From Granulosicoccaceae bacterium (GTDB lineage Bacteria; Pseudomonadota; Gammaproteobacteria; Granulosicoccales; Granulosicoccaceae), in NCBI GenBank assembly GCA_020629835.1, contig JAHDCO010000019.1, positions 1 through 63,295 on the forward strand: 63,295 bases of DNA. Direction: 5' to 3'. The translations under genes were made by a program, and so were the position numbers. Below the pieces are notes generated by a model. The model searched no databases. It saw only the letters and a program-made list of their open reading frames with translations, and was not told the origin of the DNA. This document shows positions 8,957 through 17,954 of the stretch, piece after piece (position 1 is the first letter of the stretch; the number at the start of each line of letters is the position of its first letter).

Positions 8957-9775
8957 ATGTTCTCAATCAGCGATACCGAGCTGCCATTGCAGTTGTACCA
9001 GATTGAACATGAGTCGTTAACGTGTTTTTGTGCGAGCCCCACTGAAGCGCATCAAGCGTATGTCCACTACTACTGGTGGTTAAGCGTTCCGACTGATGAT
9101 ACGAATCTAGATGTGATTCCTGACAACGCCACAGATCTGGTGATGTCTCCTCAGATACCTGAATTCTCCATCGTGTACCCACCGTCCTCTGAACCGTTTT
9201 CTATTCCGCTGACTGGCCCCATAACGTATGTGGGAATGAGTTTGAAAACCGAACTGGCGCATCAGTTTTTTAAGACCACGGCAACTGAGCTGGCGCGGTG
9301 CCATCCAGGCACAGACACCACCGATACTTTGGGTATACACGAGCTGGTCCATCAATGTCAGAGCATCCAAGGGCCCGAAGGTTTAGCACACACGATGGAT
9401 AACGCCATTGAGCAGTACCTAACGCGTTGCTCCCAAACTGAATTATCGACGACAAGACTCGACGTCAATAAAGTGTTAGCGGCGATGCAAGCTTCAGTTG
9501 GGCTAGGCGGTATGGAAACCATCGCTGGGCATTTCCAACTCAGTGATCGGCAGTTCCGGCGTATTATGGGCTCACTGTTTGGGTATGGTCCTAAAAAAGT
9601 TCAGCGGGTTATGCGGTTGCAGGCTTCACTGAAAGAGATTCTTAACGCCGACCCGGTAACGCTGGAGGATGGTTATTACGATGAAGCCCACAGGATCAAG
9701 GAAATCAGAGCCTTGACGGGGCTAACGCCAGGGCAAATTAAACGGATGGCCGAAATCTACAATTCAATGTCTTGA
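8957..9775 (+). CDS. AraC-family transcriptional regulator
   Basis: 272 residues. The N-terminal half (about 1-150) resembles the DUF6597-type sensor found in many AraC proteins; the C-terminal part has the AraC double HTH (GMETIAGHFQLSDRQFRRIM and IKEIRALTGLTPGQIKRM). The second HTH is slightly divergent from consensus. The ligand is unknown. The gene follows the cyclic-di-GMP cluster by about 107 bases and precedes a VOC protein gene by 47 bases, which may be its target. Confidence 0.85.
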   Translation: MFSISDTELPLQLYQIEHESLTCFCASPTEAHQAYVHYYWWLSVPTDDTNLDVIPDNATDLVMSPQIPEFSIVYPPSSEPFSIPLTGPITYVGMSLKTELAHQFFKTTATELARCHPGTDTTDTLGIHELVHQCQSIQGPEGLAHTMDNAIEQYLTRCSQTELSTTRLDVNKVLAAMQASVGLGGMETIAGHFQLSDRQFRRIMGSLFGYGPKKVQRVMRLQASLKEILNADPVTLEDGYYDEAHRIKEIRALTGLTPGQIKRMAEIYNSMS

Positions 9776-9822
9776 GCGCTCGTTAAGTTACAGCCTCCGC
9801 CATCAAAAAGAGGATTCGTAAC

Positions 9823-10218
9823 ATGATTGCCATCAATTCAGCTTTTCCTTTGTATGTTGTTGAAGATCTGGAAGCCCAAAAACGGTTCTATGCTGAGGCC
9901 TTCGGGTTTGAAGCCGTGTTCTATGACGACACGTTCTACCTGCACTTGATAAACCCGGCCAACGGAATTCAGCTGGGGTTTGTGAAACCTAATTTACCCA
10001 ACCAGCCGGAGTTCCTGCACCCTCCGGCAACAACTCAGGGTGCGGTCATCACCTTTGAAGTGGCAAACGCCGCAGCGGCCTTTGAGCAAGCGCAGACCGA
10101 TGCACTCAACGTGGTTTTTGAATTGAAAAAAGAGTCTTGGAATCAAACCCATTTTATGGTCCAAGACCCTGCGGGGTTAATCATTGATATTGTTGAAGAC
10201 GCTAACCAACCGATGTAA
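9823..10218 (+). CDS. VOC (glyoxalase/bleomycin resistance) superfamily protein
   Basis: 131 residues with the paired beta-alpha-beta-beta-beta modules of the VOC superfamily: YVVEDLEAQKRFYAEAFGF at the start of the first and FMVQDPAGLIIDIVED closing the second. The metal site is incomplete compared with glyoxalase I, so it may bind rather than transform its ligand. A GAGG ribosome binding site precedes the ATG. It sits after an AraC regulator and ends before a convergent ClpP-like gene. Confidence 0.85.
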   Translation: MIAINSAFPLYVVEDLEAQKRFYAEAFGFEAVFYDDTFYLHLINPANGIQLGFVKPNLPNQPEFLHPPATTQGAVITFEVANAAAAFEQAQTDALNVVFELKKESWNQTHFMVQDPAGLIIDIVEDANQPM

Positions 10219-10235
10219 CCCAATGCTGGCCTATG

Positions 10236-10264
10236 CCCCAATCAGTTCACTCAGCTGGTTGGGG
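10236..10264. terminator. hairpin between convergent genes
   Basis: CCCCAATCAG (10236-10245) pairs with CTGGTTGGGG (10255-10264) around a 9-base loop. It lies just after the VOC gene and before the 3' end of the convergent ClpP-like gene. There is no T-run on either side, so it may be a weak or Rho-aided terminator or an mRNA 3' stabiliser. Confidence 0.4.
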
Positions 10265-10316
10265 TAGCGCCGCGTTAGCTCTGTGTAAGCACTGCGGTAG
10301 CGCTTGTACCTCCCAA

Positions 10317-10883
10317 TCAATTCACGGGGGCATCCACTTCGCTACGGTGGTTAATTATTTTTGATATGAGGCCATAGTCAATGGCTTCTTCGGCTGACAA
10401 CCAATGGTCACGCTCAATGTCTGCCATGACTTTTTCAAACGGTTGTCCGGTAGCGTTTGCTACTGTGTTTGCAATGCGTTTACGTGTCAGCAGAATTTGG
10501 TGGGCCTGAATGGCGATGTCGGTTCCAGAGCCTCCGATACCACCGCTGGGTTGATGAATCAGAAACCGCGTGTTGGGTAGACACATACGGTTTTCTGATG
10601 ATGCGGCGAGGAACACATGCGCTGCCGCACTTCCTACCCACCCCGTACCAATCATACGGACGGGTGAGCGTATAAACCGGACGACATCATGAATCGCATC
10701 ACCCGATTCTACATGCCCGCCCGGAGAGCACACTAATACGGTTATCGGCTCTGTTGTTGATGCCGTATCGTGAGTTATCAACTGTTGTGTCACTTCCTGG
10801 GCCAGGGTGTCGGAGATTTCCCCAAAAACCAAAACCGTTCGTGACTCAAACTGCTTTGTGGCGATTAGATTGGATTCAGTCAT
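10317..10883 (-). CDS. ClpP-like serine protease
   Basis: 188 residues from ATG 10883; a start at 10949 adds 22 residues unlike the family. The catalytic triad of ClpP can be seen: Ser in GWVGSAAAH, His in FLIHQPSGG, and Asp in ERDHWLSAEEA. The SPGG loop (VLVCSPGGHVESGDAI) is also present. The ClpP region around Ser is unusual (GSAAA instead of GQAAS), so it belongs to a divergent ClpP branch rather than the housekeeping one, and no Clp ATPase gene is adjacent. It is divergent from an ECF sigma factor, so it may degrade a regulator or be part of that sigma factor's regulon. Confidence 0.82.
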   Translation of the reverse strand: MTESNLIATKQFESRTVLVFGEISDTLAQEVTQQLITHDTASTTEPITVLVCSPGGHVESGDAIHDVVRFIRSPVRMIGTGWVGSAAAHVFLAASSENRMCLPNTRFLIHQPSGGIGGSGTDIAIQAHQILLTRKRIANTVANATGQPFEKVMADIERDHWLSAEEAIDYGLISKIINHRSEVDAPVN

Positions 10884-10975
10884 AACGTAAGCCGATGTTT
10901 TGCCATGTAACGATGGCACTGGAAAACAATTCGTAAAGGTGCCTATCAATACAGACGAATGGCATCTCGGTTTTG

Positions 10976-11016
10976 TGACACCCCGATTTAAAAAGTTGAC
11001 GGTTTGGCGGGTGTGA
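10976..11016. promoter_or_regulatory. imperfect dyad in front of ECF sigma gene
   Basis: TGACACCCCG (10976-10985) and GCGGGTGTGA (11007-11016) form an imperfect inverted repeat (7 of 10 pairs) that spans TTGACG (10996-11001) and ends 12 bases before the sigma gene. It lies in the region shared with the divergent ClpP-like gene. It could be an operator or a chance dyad. Confidence 0.3.
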
Positions 11017-11028
11017 TAGATTTAAGGC

Positions 11029-11802
11029 ATGGTTAATCGATATCCACTCTGGGACGACCCGGTTTGTCAGGGTGCTATGTTTCGTATCGCACAGTCCATC
11101 CTCGGATCGGCGGATATGGCCGAAGAGGTGGTTCAGCAAGCGTATCTTCGGCTTCTGGAAAAGCCAGCCGATTCAATTGAATGCCCGTCAGCCTGGCTCA
11201 TGAAAGTGACACGCAACTTAGCCATTGATCAGGCACGACGAAGTACACGCGAGCGTGAACTACTGCGATTGCTACCCGGCGTTAACTTGTTTAATTCCCA
11301 TGACGCCCCGCATGAAATAGAACAACAGCTTTCCGAGCTCGTATCTTGCCTGCTACACGTTTCCAATGCGCATGGCACAGCCGTGGTCTTGCTGCATGTC
11401 GTGTTTGGTATGTCCTATCAGGACATTGCAAAACAGTGCGGGCGTTCGCCAGCGGCGTGCCGGCAAACAGCAAGCCGAGCCATGCGCAGATGTTTTGACA
11501 TACTGACTGCAGGTGAACCGTTCGATGAAGCACAGGATGCCGACGTTTACGTTCATGCAATTCTGGATGCGTCAACTTTTCCGTTAATACACTATCTGGA
11601 TGTGGCATCTCCGGTCACGATGCAAACCACCGCCATGAATCATTCAATGGTTGCTTGCAGCAACGCTACACCTCGAACCGGTAAGACCACTCAGGTGCTT
11701 GTTCTTTCACCCATAGGGGTTAAATGGGCCCTGGTGCTTGATGGAATCGTGTTATGCCCGCTGGAGAGTAATGTGTCCTGTCGATCAGTATCAAACGCGT
11801 AA
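11029..11802 (+). CDS. ECF sigma factor with C-terminal extension
   Basis: 257 residues. Region 2 is seen in LGSADMAEEVVQQAYLRLL and AWLMKVTRNLAIDQARR; region 4 in GMSYQDIAKQCGRSPAACRQTASRAMRR. These show a FecI/RpoE-like group IV sigma factor. After region 4 there are about 90 extra residues with no recognisable domain; many ECF subgroups use such tails as built-in anti-sigma modules. No separate anti-sigma gene follows; instead a lipoprotein gene does. Divergent from a ClpP-like protease gene. Confidence 0.85.
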   Translation: MVNRYPLWDDPVCQGAMFRIAQSILGSADMAEEVVQQAYLRLLEKPADSIECPSAWLMKVTRNLAIDQARRSTRERELLRLLPGVNLFNSHDAPHEIEQQLSELVSCLLHVSNAHGTAVVLLHVVFGMSYQDIAKQCGRSPAACRQTASRAMRRCFDILTAGEPFDEAQDADVYVHAILDASTFPLIHYLDVASPVTMQTTAMNHSMVACSNATPRTGKTTQVLVLSPIGVKWALVLDGIVLCPLESNVSCRSVSNA

Positions 11803-11821
11803 TACGCTACTGCAACAAGCG

Positions 11822-12640
11822 ATGCGATTAGTCAAAACGGATGAGAGCGGATACAGGATCAGTCCAGTCAGACTCTGCGTATGTGTGATTGGACTACTCA
11901 TTACCACTTTAGGTTGTAGCTCAAATACAGAAAACTCGTTGGCAACGGATGTTAGCGATGGAAATCAACTTGAAGCAGATACTCAGGAGGACATCGAAGA
12001 AAATAATGAGGAAGTGCTTTTTGCAAGTGTAGAGTCTTGCGATGGTGACACACCCGTCAATGTTGATGGCTATTATGAGTCCTCCTTCAACCCTTTGTCC
12101 TTAGAGGCAATTCAATTCGAAGGCTCTAATTTCATAGATCTGCAGCCCACCGCGCGTAGCGACAATTACGTCACTTACAGGATCGGGGTTAGCGCTACCT
12201 ATAATCTTGGAAACCAAAGTTTACCGGCACAACCCAACGACGCTATTGCTGTTGAATCACGTCTGAGTTGTGCTGCGCCGGGTAGATACACCGTAGGACC
12301 TGAGCTGACAAGCCTGTCGGTTTCTGCAAATCTTCCTGTGAGTGACAAGTACCCTGCGGGTAGTGAGCTGAACGACGCATTCTCCATCGCACCGCTGCAA
12401 AGAGCCGTTGATGCGAACTACCCTCCAACCCAGGCCTATGTGCCTACTCAAATACTGAGATCGACTGAATATTATTCGTTGCCGGATTTTATAAAAACTG
12501 GCCCGGCGGCTCCGATAGCGTTTTTATTGAAATTGAATGTTCAGCCAATGCCCGTTGGTGAGTATATTTTCACAATTACCTATACCCTAAGCAACGGACT
12601 GTCAGGTTCAGTCTCCGTATCTGCGGTTTCGTTTAATTGA
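11822..12640 (+). CDS. predicted lipoprotein of unknown function
   Basis: 272 residues from ATG 11822, chosen because it gives a lipoprotein signal (hydrophobic run ending in LITTLGC, Cys as lipidation site); an upstream start at 11738 would overlap the sigma gene and break the signal. A low-complexity acidic linker (Asp/Glu/Asn, about residues 35-65) follows, then a beta-rich region with two Cys. I do not recognise a domain. It lies 19 bases after the ECF sigma gene and may be its surface target or sensor. Confidence 0.7.
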   Translation: MRLVKTDESGYRISPVRLCVCVIGLLITTLGCSSNTENSLATDVSDGNQLEADTQEDIEENNEEVLFASVESCDGDTPVNVDGYYESSFNPLSLEAIQFEGSNFIDLQPTARSDNYVTYRIGVSATYNLGNQSLPAQPNDAIAVESRLSCAAPGRYTVGPELTSLSVSANLPVSDKYPAGSELNDAFSIAPLQRAVDANYPPTQAYVPTQILRSTEYYSLPDFIKTGPAAPIAFLLKLNVQPMPVGEYIFTITYTLSNGLSGSVSVSAVSFN

Positions 12641-12651
12641 TGTGAGTGCCC

Positions 12652-13278
12652 ATGATTGATCAATCCACCCTGATAACCTACCTGGTAATCCTGTTTGGAT
12701 TCGTCATTATCCCAGGCCCGGCGGTGCTGCTTACCCTGGCACGGGCGTCCACATCCGGAACACGAGTCGGTATTGCTACCGGCATGGGGATAGCGGTTGG
12801 GGATTTGATTCATACGGTGCTTGCCGTTATCGGAATCTCAGCCATTGTCATGGCCTCGGCGACGCTATTTACCGTCGTTAAATTCCTCGGGGCAGGCTAT
12901 CTAATCTATTTGGGTGTACGTGCCATTTTGGAAAAGGTTGAACCCGACAGCTTGGGTGTTAAGCAAACACTCACAGCATGGGCAGCGTTTCGCCAGGCTG
13001 TGCTCGCCGAAGTACTTAACCCGAAATCGGCCATGTTCTTCCTGGCGTTTCTACCGCAATTTGTAAAACCTGAAAATGGCGCGGTCTGGCTACAGCTAAC
13101 GCTACTGGGTGTGCTTTTCGTATTGATGGGGCTGCTTTCTACGATGGTAGTGGCCGTGAGTGCTGGCCGTATTGGTGTTTACTTGCGCAGAAATCCAGTT
13201 ATCACACGATGGCAGGGCAAGTTCGTCGGAAGCATCTACTGCATACTTGGGCTTCGAGTGGCCTTTCAAGAACGCTAG
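12652..13278 (+). CDS. LysE/RhtB-family amino-acid exporter (intact)
   Basis: 208 residues, six predicted membrane segments, with FVIIPGPAVLLTLARA near the N-terminus and LNPKSAMFFLAFLPQFV in the middle, both diagnostic for LysE/RhtB exporters. GTG at 12646 is an alternative start. Full length, unlike the two decayed relatives at 3075 and 4541. The substrate is probably a neutral or basic amino acid or analogue. The gene follows the lipoprotein gene closely. Confidence 0.88.
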   Translation: MIDQSTLITYLVILFGFVIIPGPAVLLTLARASTSGTRVGIATGMGIAVGDLIHTVLAVIGISAIVMASATLFTVVKFLGAGYLIYLGVRAILEKVEPDSLGVKQTLTAWAAFRQAVLAEVLNPKSAMFFLAFLPQFVKPENGAVWLQLTLLGVLFVLMGLLSTMVVAVSAGRIGVYLRRNPVITRWQGKFVGSIYCILGLRVAFQER

Positions 13279-13331
13279 ACTTAACGTCGCGTTACCCTAT
13301 AGATTCAAAGGGTGCTACACAGGTTATCAGG

Positions 13332-14330
13332 ATGCCCACGCAAACCAACAAAGCGCTGCTAAAACGCTACTGCAAGGCCTACCGCTCTTCCGATTTGACT
13401 GTGATGTCTACGGCAGCGCAGGCGTTTTACGCCGCGGATGCGGAGATTAATGTCGTTCATCCTTTCAACGAACTTATTGGCGCAAGCGTATACGTTGATG
13501 CATTTCTTCAACCACTTACTGTCAGCTTTCAAAAGCTCCGACGTTCCGAGTACATAGCAATTGGGGGCGAGTTTGAAGACGCACAGTGGCTTGCCTGCAC
13601 GGGATACTACAGCGGCAATTTCCTAAAACCATGGATTGGTATTCAGCCCACCGGTGCACTTGCGTATTTACGCTTTGCTGAGTTTCACTTAATGCAAAAC
13701 GGCAAGTGCGTCGAGTCTTATATTTATCTGGATATCCCGGCGCTCATGATGGCTGCAGGCGTTTGGCCTCTGGACTACACCGTCGCTAGTCACGCAGGTT
13801 ACACCGGCTACTTGCCTGGGCCAGCCACTCAGGATGGGTTGCAGTGGCATGCGAATCCGGCTGATGCTTCAACGAAAACCTTGCAGTTAACAGAGAAAAT
13901 GCTGCTAAACCTTGCCACCGTAGATGAAGCGTGGCGCGCAGACTGGCATGACGACATGACCTGGTATGGGCCGGCTGTATTCGGGGCTTTTCAGGGGAAG
14001 GAAGAATTCGCAGGCTTTCAAACCCCATTCGAGAATACGTTCAGTGAATGGATTAGCGGAATAAAGCCCGGCAGCGTTACCCGACATTTCATTCGTATGG
14101 CTGATGGGGAATACAGCTGCTTAGGCGGTTGGCCGTCGTTGAACATGATGCAAGTCAAACCCTTCCTTGGGCAAGGGCCGGTGGATAAACGTGTCTATAT
14201 GCGGGTGTGTGACTTTTGGCGCCGTGACGGTGACTTGCTGGCTGAGAATTGGGTGTTTGTGGATGCTTTGCATTTTCTGCTGCAGCTAAATTACGACGTA
14301 CTTGCCAACCTGCCCGATAACCCTGCGTAA
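13332..14330 (+). CDS. double SnoaL/NTF2-like domain protein
   Basis: 332 residues from ATG 13332; the longer frame from 13209 overlaps the exporter and has no family similarity. Two NTF2-like modules can be seen: one around residues 10-150 and a second around 185-320 (MTWYGPAVFGAFQGKEEF). The family includes polyketide cyclases and hydrolases acting on small hydrophobic substrates, but many members have no known reaction. It ends four bases before the 3' end of the convergent MFS transporter gene. Confidence 0.75.
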   Translation: MPTQTNKALLKRYCKAYRSSDLTVMSTAAQAFYAADAEINVVHPFNELIGASVYVDAFLQPLTVSFQKLRRSEYIAIGGEFEDAQWLACTGYYSGNFLKPWIGIQPTGALAYLRFAEFHLMQNGKCVESYIYLDIPALMMAAGVWPLDYTVASHAGYTGYLPGPATQDGLQWHANPADASTKTLQLTEKMLLNLATVDEAWRADWHDDMTWYGPAVFGAFQGKEEFAGFQTPFENTFSEWISGIKPGSVTRHFIRMADGEYSCLGGWPSLNMMQVKPFLGQGPVDKRVYMRVCDFWRRDGDLLAENWVFVDALHFLLQLNYDVLANLPDNPA

Positions 14331-14334
14331 ACCA

Positions 14335-15609
14335 CTACGCCGAAGCCTTATCACTCAGCGAGCTGCGATAACTAACCAGAATACAAACAATTCCCACAAC
14401 CGAAATCAACGCCATTAACCAGTAGCCACGCCCGGCCAATACATCATAAAAGAAGCCGGAGATCGCTGTGCTGATCGCCATGTTTAAGGTGACTAATGTG
14501 GCCAACACACTTTGCGCTTGTGCGGCGTGATTCTCTTCCACGCGTCGTGCAATGAAATTTACACCAGCAAGAAACGTTAAGCCAAAGGTGATGGCGTGCA
14601 ATACCTGTAACCCAATCAGCACAGCGAGTGAGGGGTCTGTTCCGGTGGCGAACCATCGCAGTACACACACAAAACCTGCAAACAACAAACAATGGCGTGC
14701 CGACACGCGCTTACTAATGCCAGCGAATGCCCACATCAGCAGCACTTCCACGACCACACCAATTGACCACAACAACGATGCGGTAGTTGCACTAAGGCCG
14801 ATTTGCGTCCAGTGCAGTACGGAGTACACATTATAAAAACTGTGTGAAGCATTCAGTAACGCGGCCCCCAGGATCACAACGAAAATACCCGGTTGCCGAA
14901 ACACGGTAAATCCCGCTTTCAATCCGCTAAACCACTGCACCTCTTTATCGGTTTGCTGCGATGCTGATAGCTCTGAATCTGATGGGCGTGAATCTGCTGG
15001 GTGTAAATCCGATGAGTGTAAATCCGATGAGTGTAAATCCGATGAGTGTGGATCAGATGAGTGTGGATCAGATGAGTGTGGATCGGACGAATTATGGGTA
15101 TCGTTATCCTGGAATTTCGGTAGATAGTAAGCCACGAATACGCGTAAACCAGCGCCCGCAATAACTACCCACACGAAGCCACTTAAGCCGTAGGTTTCAA
15201 ACAACTTACCGGCGGCAACAATACCCACGATAAAGCCGATGGAACCAAACGAGCGCACCCGGGCGAAGTCGCTGCCGCGCTTCAGGGTCATTTGCAATGC
15301 TGCTGCATCGATGATGGGGTTACTGGCCATCATGAATAAGCCGGATAAGGCCCACAACACAAACACCACCGCGTACTGCTGGGAGAACAGCAACCCAACG
15401 CTCAGCGTGAGCACCAGGGCATTGCACACCAGAATGGCTTTACGCCAATCAGACAGGTAATCCGCCCAGCGACCAATGAGTGTATTGAACAGCACCACCA
15501 GCAACGACGGCGTGGCGAGTAGTGTGCCAGTTTGTGTTCCGCTGAACCCGAGTGAATCTAACCACAGCGCCGCGAACGGCACCATGCTACCGATGCTCAG
15601 AAACATCAC
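14335..15609 (-). CDS. MFS transporter with repetitive central loop
   Basis: 424 residues, about 12 membrane segments, related to the MFS_1_like/HcaT-type nucleoside or aromatic-acid permeases (FLSIGSMVPFAALWLDSLG, RVRSFGSIGFIVG). GTG at 15609 is the first conventional start, but the frame is open to 15687 and the upstream codons (ETRVALYYTV) look like the real start of the first helix. No ATG, GTG or TTG lies there, only ATA (15681) and ATC (15672). The central cytoplasmic loop contains a HSSD(P/L) five-residue repeat coded by 15-bp DNA units. It lies downstream of the C1 operon on the same strand, so it may carry that pathway's substrate. Confidence 0.82.
   Translation of the reverse strand: MMFLSIGSMVPFAALWLDSLGFSGTQTGTLLATPSLLVVLFNTLIGRWADYLSDWRKAILVCNALVLTLSVGLLFSQQYAVVFVLWALSGLFMMASNPIIDAAALQMTLKRGSDFARVRSFGSIGFIVGIVAAGKLFETYGLSGFVWVVIAGAGLRVFVAYYLPKFQDNDTHNSSDPHSSDPHSSDPHSSDLHSSDLHSSDLHPADSRPSDSELSASQQTDKEVQWFSGLKAGFTVFRQPGIFVVILGAALLNASHSFYNVYSVLHWTQIGLSATTASLLWSIGVVVEVLLMWAFAGISKRVSARHCLLFAGFVCVLRWFATGTDPSLAVLIGLQVLHAITFGLTFLAGVNFIARRVEENHAAQAQSVLATLVTLNMAISTAISGFFYDVLAGRGYWLMALISVVGIVCILVSYRSSLSDKASA
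15001..15090. repeat. 15-bp tandem repeat, six units, inside MFS gene
   Basis: Six head-to-tail 15-base units: three of GTGTAAATCCGATGA, two of GTGTGGATCAGATGA and one variant. More degenerate copies extend to about 14971. In the MFS gene they encode HSSDP/HSSDL in the TM6-TM7 loop. The unit length keeps the frame, so copy number can change without breaking the gene. Confidence 0.9.
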
Positions 15610-15705
15610 GGTGTAGTACAGCGCTACGCGTGTTTCATCACGACGCGATTGGCCCGCAGGTGGGTTTGAGATACGTGTTATCCGGGCTCAACAAGGCCCG
15701 TCAGT

Positions 15706-17862
15706 TTACCCGTTATCGCCAGCTGCGCGTGAGCGCCTTCGGGCGGCACGGCCCCTGCGTTGGCTGCGGCCTTCCTGGGACGTACTGGCTGCCGGCCGCG
15801 GCGGTAAGTTCACCACTTTACCCAAAGCTTCAAAGTCGGCTGTTTTATGTGGGAACGCCATAGCTTCTACAAAGTGCGCCTGGAATGCAGGCTCTACGGC
15901 TGTTTCAATTTTCTCAACCGCACGTACGGTGTTTTCAATGGCGGGCCGAGAGTTTTTATCCAGCAACGCGATACGTGCACCATTACCGGCTGCATTACCC
16001 GCGGACGCAACAGACTCTAAATCGCAGTCGGGTATCAAGCCCAACACCATGGCGTAGGTAACATCGATGTGGCTGCCAAACGCACCAGCTAAACGAATAC
16101 GATCGACAGAATTTATTTCAAGTCTGTCCATCAGCAGGCGAACACCGGCATACAAGGCGGCTTTTGCCAGTTGTATCTGGCGTACATCGTTTTGAGTGAT
16201 TCGAATGTTCACCCCGACTGCCTGGTTGCCATCGTCGTTTGCGTTTTTCGCGTTACGCGACTGGCCATTGTGCGAATCATCGTTTGCCGCGCCATCGCTT
16301 GACTTGGCCTGCACTAACGCAGCGATTTCATCACTATTAAACAAGCGATAGCTAAAGGTTCGTTCATCCGCTTCAATACGGCTGCAACGCTCGGCTAATT
16401 CGCCGCGCACAACGCCATCGTGATCGATGATGCCCGCCAGGAACATCTCGGCGACTACTTCAATGATGCCGGACCCGCAGATACCGGTGACACCAATGCC
16501 CTCAATAGAGTCAGCAAAGCCCGGATCATCCGACCAAAGCTCTGAACCGATAACTCGAAACTTCGGTTCCAGTGTGTCTCTGTCGATACGAACTCGCTCT
16601 ATAGCTCCAGGTGCTGCACGCTGACCGCCGCTGATTTGCGCGCCTTCAAACGCTGGGCCGGTTGGGCTGGAGCAGGCAAGCAGGCGCTCGCGGTTGCCCA
16701 ACACGATTTCAGCGTTGGTACCCACATCTACCAGCAGTGTCATGGCGTCTTGCTCACCGGGGGCTTCGGCCAATATAACGCCTGCAGTGTCGGCACCGAC
16801 ATGACCTGCGATACACGGCAGTAAGTACGCTTTGGCTTTACGATGCGCTTTGATATCAAGTTCGGCAGCATCTAATGTAATGGCTTCATCGGTGGTTAGC
16901 GCAAACGGTGCACCACCGAGTTCGACTGGGTTGATACCTAGCAGCAGATGATGCATCACGGGGTTTGCCACAAACGTAATGTCGAGCACATCGTCGGTTT
17001 CGATTTCAGCTTTGCTGCATACATCCACCAGGAGTTCGTTGATGGCGGTCCGTACCGCTGACGTCATGGCCTTATCCCCATCAGGGTTCATCATGACGTA
17101 ACTTACCCGGCTCATTAAATCTTCACCAAAGCGTATTTGCGGGTTCATGGCCCCGCTGCTGGCGATGACGTCACCGGTAATCAGGTTGGTCAGGTGGCCT
17201 GCAATGGTGGTGGACCCCACATCAATGGCTAAGCCGTATACCGCGTCTTTAAATCCAGGCCACGCTGCTAAAATTTCCCGCTCGTTGTGTACCGCCACAC
17301 TCACTTGCCATTGGCCGTCACGTAGAGTTTTTTGTAAGGTGTGCATGAAACCTAAGTCGGCGGTTAAACCCTCAAGGCCCCACTCAGTTTTTAAGGCATC
17401 GGTTAAGCGTCGAAAATCACCGGACGGGTCGTGCATATCCGGCTCGCGCACATCCACCACATGGATGCGTACCGACGGATTGATGGCGATATCAATGGCA
17501 TCGGCTTCTTTGCGGATGACTTGCCGGTGTACCTGGCTGTCAGCCGGTACGTCGACCACTAAGTCACCGGTTAGCTCCATCTGACAACTGAGCCTGCGAT
17601 GCTCAGCAAAATCACCGTTAATGCGCTGATACCGCGCTTCCATTTTGGTCGCGTCGCTTATGCTGGATTCGCTGCACGTAATGTTGTGCTTGGGAAATTC
17701 CCCAACCATAGGCACGACCTGGCAGCGGCCACACAAGCCACGCCCACCACACACCGAATCCACATCCACACCTAACGCTCGCGCCGCATCCAACACTTTT
17801 GTGCCGACGGGAAATTCACCGCGTTTGCCACTGGGGGTAAAGACGATTTTGGCGTTTGTCAT
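15706..17862 (-). CDS. corrinoid-protein reductive activator (RACo/RamA-like, ASKHA + 2Fe-2S)
   Basis: 718 residues. The N-terminus has a ferredoxin-like 2Fe-2S site (Cys38, Cys44, Cys47, then a later Cys in RLSCQME). Then come the RACo middle domain and the ASKHA ATPase-like DUF4445 region (AIDVGSTTIAGHL, LLVDVGTNAEIVLG, AGAFGSHID). The family uses ATP to return inactive Co(II) corrinoid to Co(I). The last about 25 residues are Arg-rich (QRRGRAARRRSR), and such a tail is not part of the core fold. It ends the C1 operon, after the methyltransferase gene. Confidence 0.88.
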   Translation of the reverse strand: MTNAKIVFTPSGKRGEFPVGTKVLDAARALGVDVDSVCGGRGLCGRCQVVPMVGEFPKHNITCSESSISDATKMEARYQRINGDFAEHRRLSCQMELTGDLVVDVPADSQVHRQVIRKEADAIDIAINPSVRIHVVDVREPDMHDPSGDFRRLTDALKTEWGLEGLTADLGFMHTLQKTLRDGQWQVSVAVHNEREILAAWPGFKDAVYGLAIDVGSTTIAGHLTNLITGDVIASSGAMNPQIRFGEDLMSRVSYVMMNPDGDKAMTSAVRTAINELLVDVCSKAEIETDDVLDITFVANPVMHHLLLGINPVELGGAPFALTTDEAITLDAAELDIKAHRKAKAYLLPCIAGHVGADTAGVILAEAPGEQDAMTLLVDVGTNAEIVLGNRERLLACSSPTGPAFEGAQISGGQRAAPGAIERVRIDRDTLEPKFRVIGSELWSDDPGFADSIEGIGVTGICGSGIIEVVAEMFLAGIIDHDGVVRGELAERCSRIEADERTFSYRLFNSDEIAALVQAKSSDGAANDDSHNGQSRNAKNANDDGNQAVGVNIRITQNDVRQIQLAKAALYAGVRLLMDRLEINSVDRIRLAGAFGSHIDVTYAMVLGLIPDCDLESVASAGNAAGNGARIALLDKNSRPAIENTVRAVEKIETAVEPAFQAHFVEAMAFPHKTADFEALGKVVNLPPRPAASTSQEGRSQRRGRAARRRSRAAGDNG

Positions 17863-17954
17863 AGCGTTTGTGTACTTGGCCGGGTTGAGGGTCTACCTGT
17901 CATGCTGTGCACTGATGGTGTTATGCCGTCCTTGCGCGGACGGTTAACAACACG

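Noticed and set aside
14552-14836. Plus-strand frames opposite the MFS and RACo genes
   Set aside because: Shadow frames of well supported minus-strand genes; no family features.
15001-15090. Regular repeats that might be a CRISPR array
   Set aside because: Units are adjacent without spacers, 15 bp long, and code for an in-frame protein loop.
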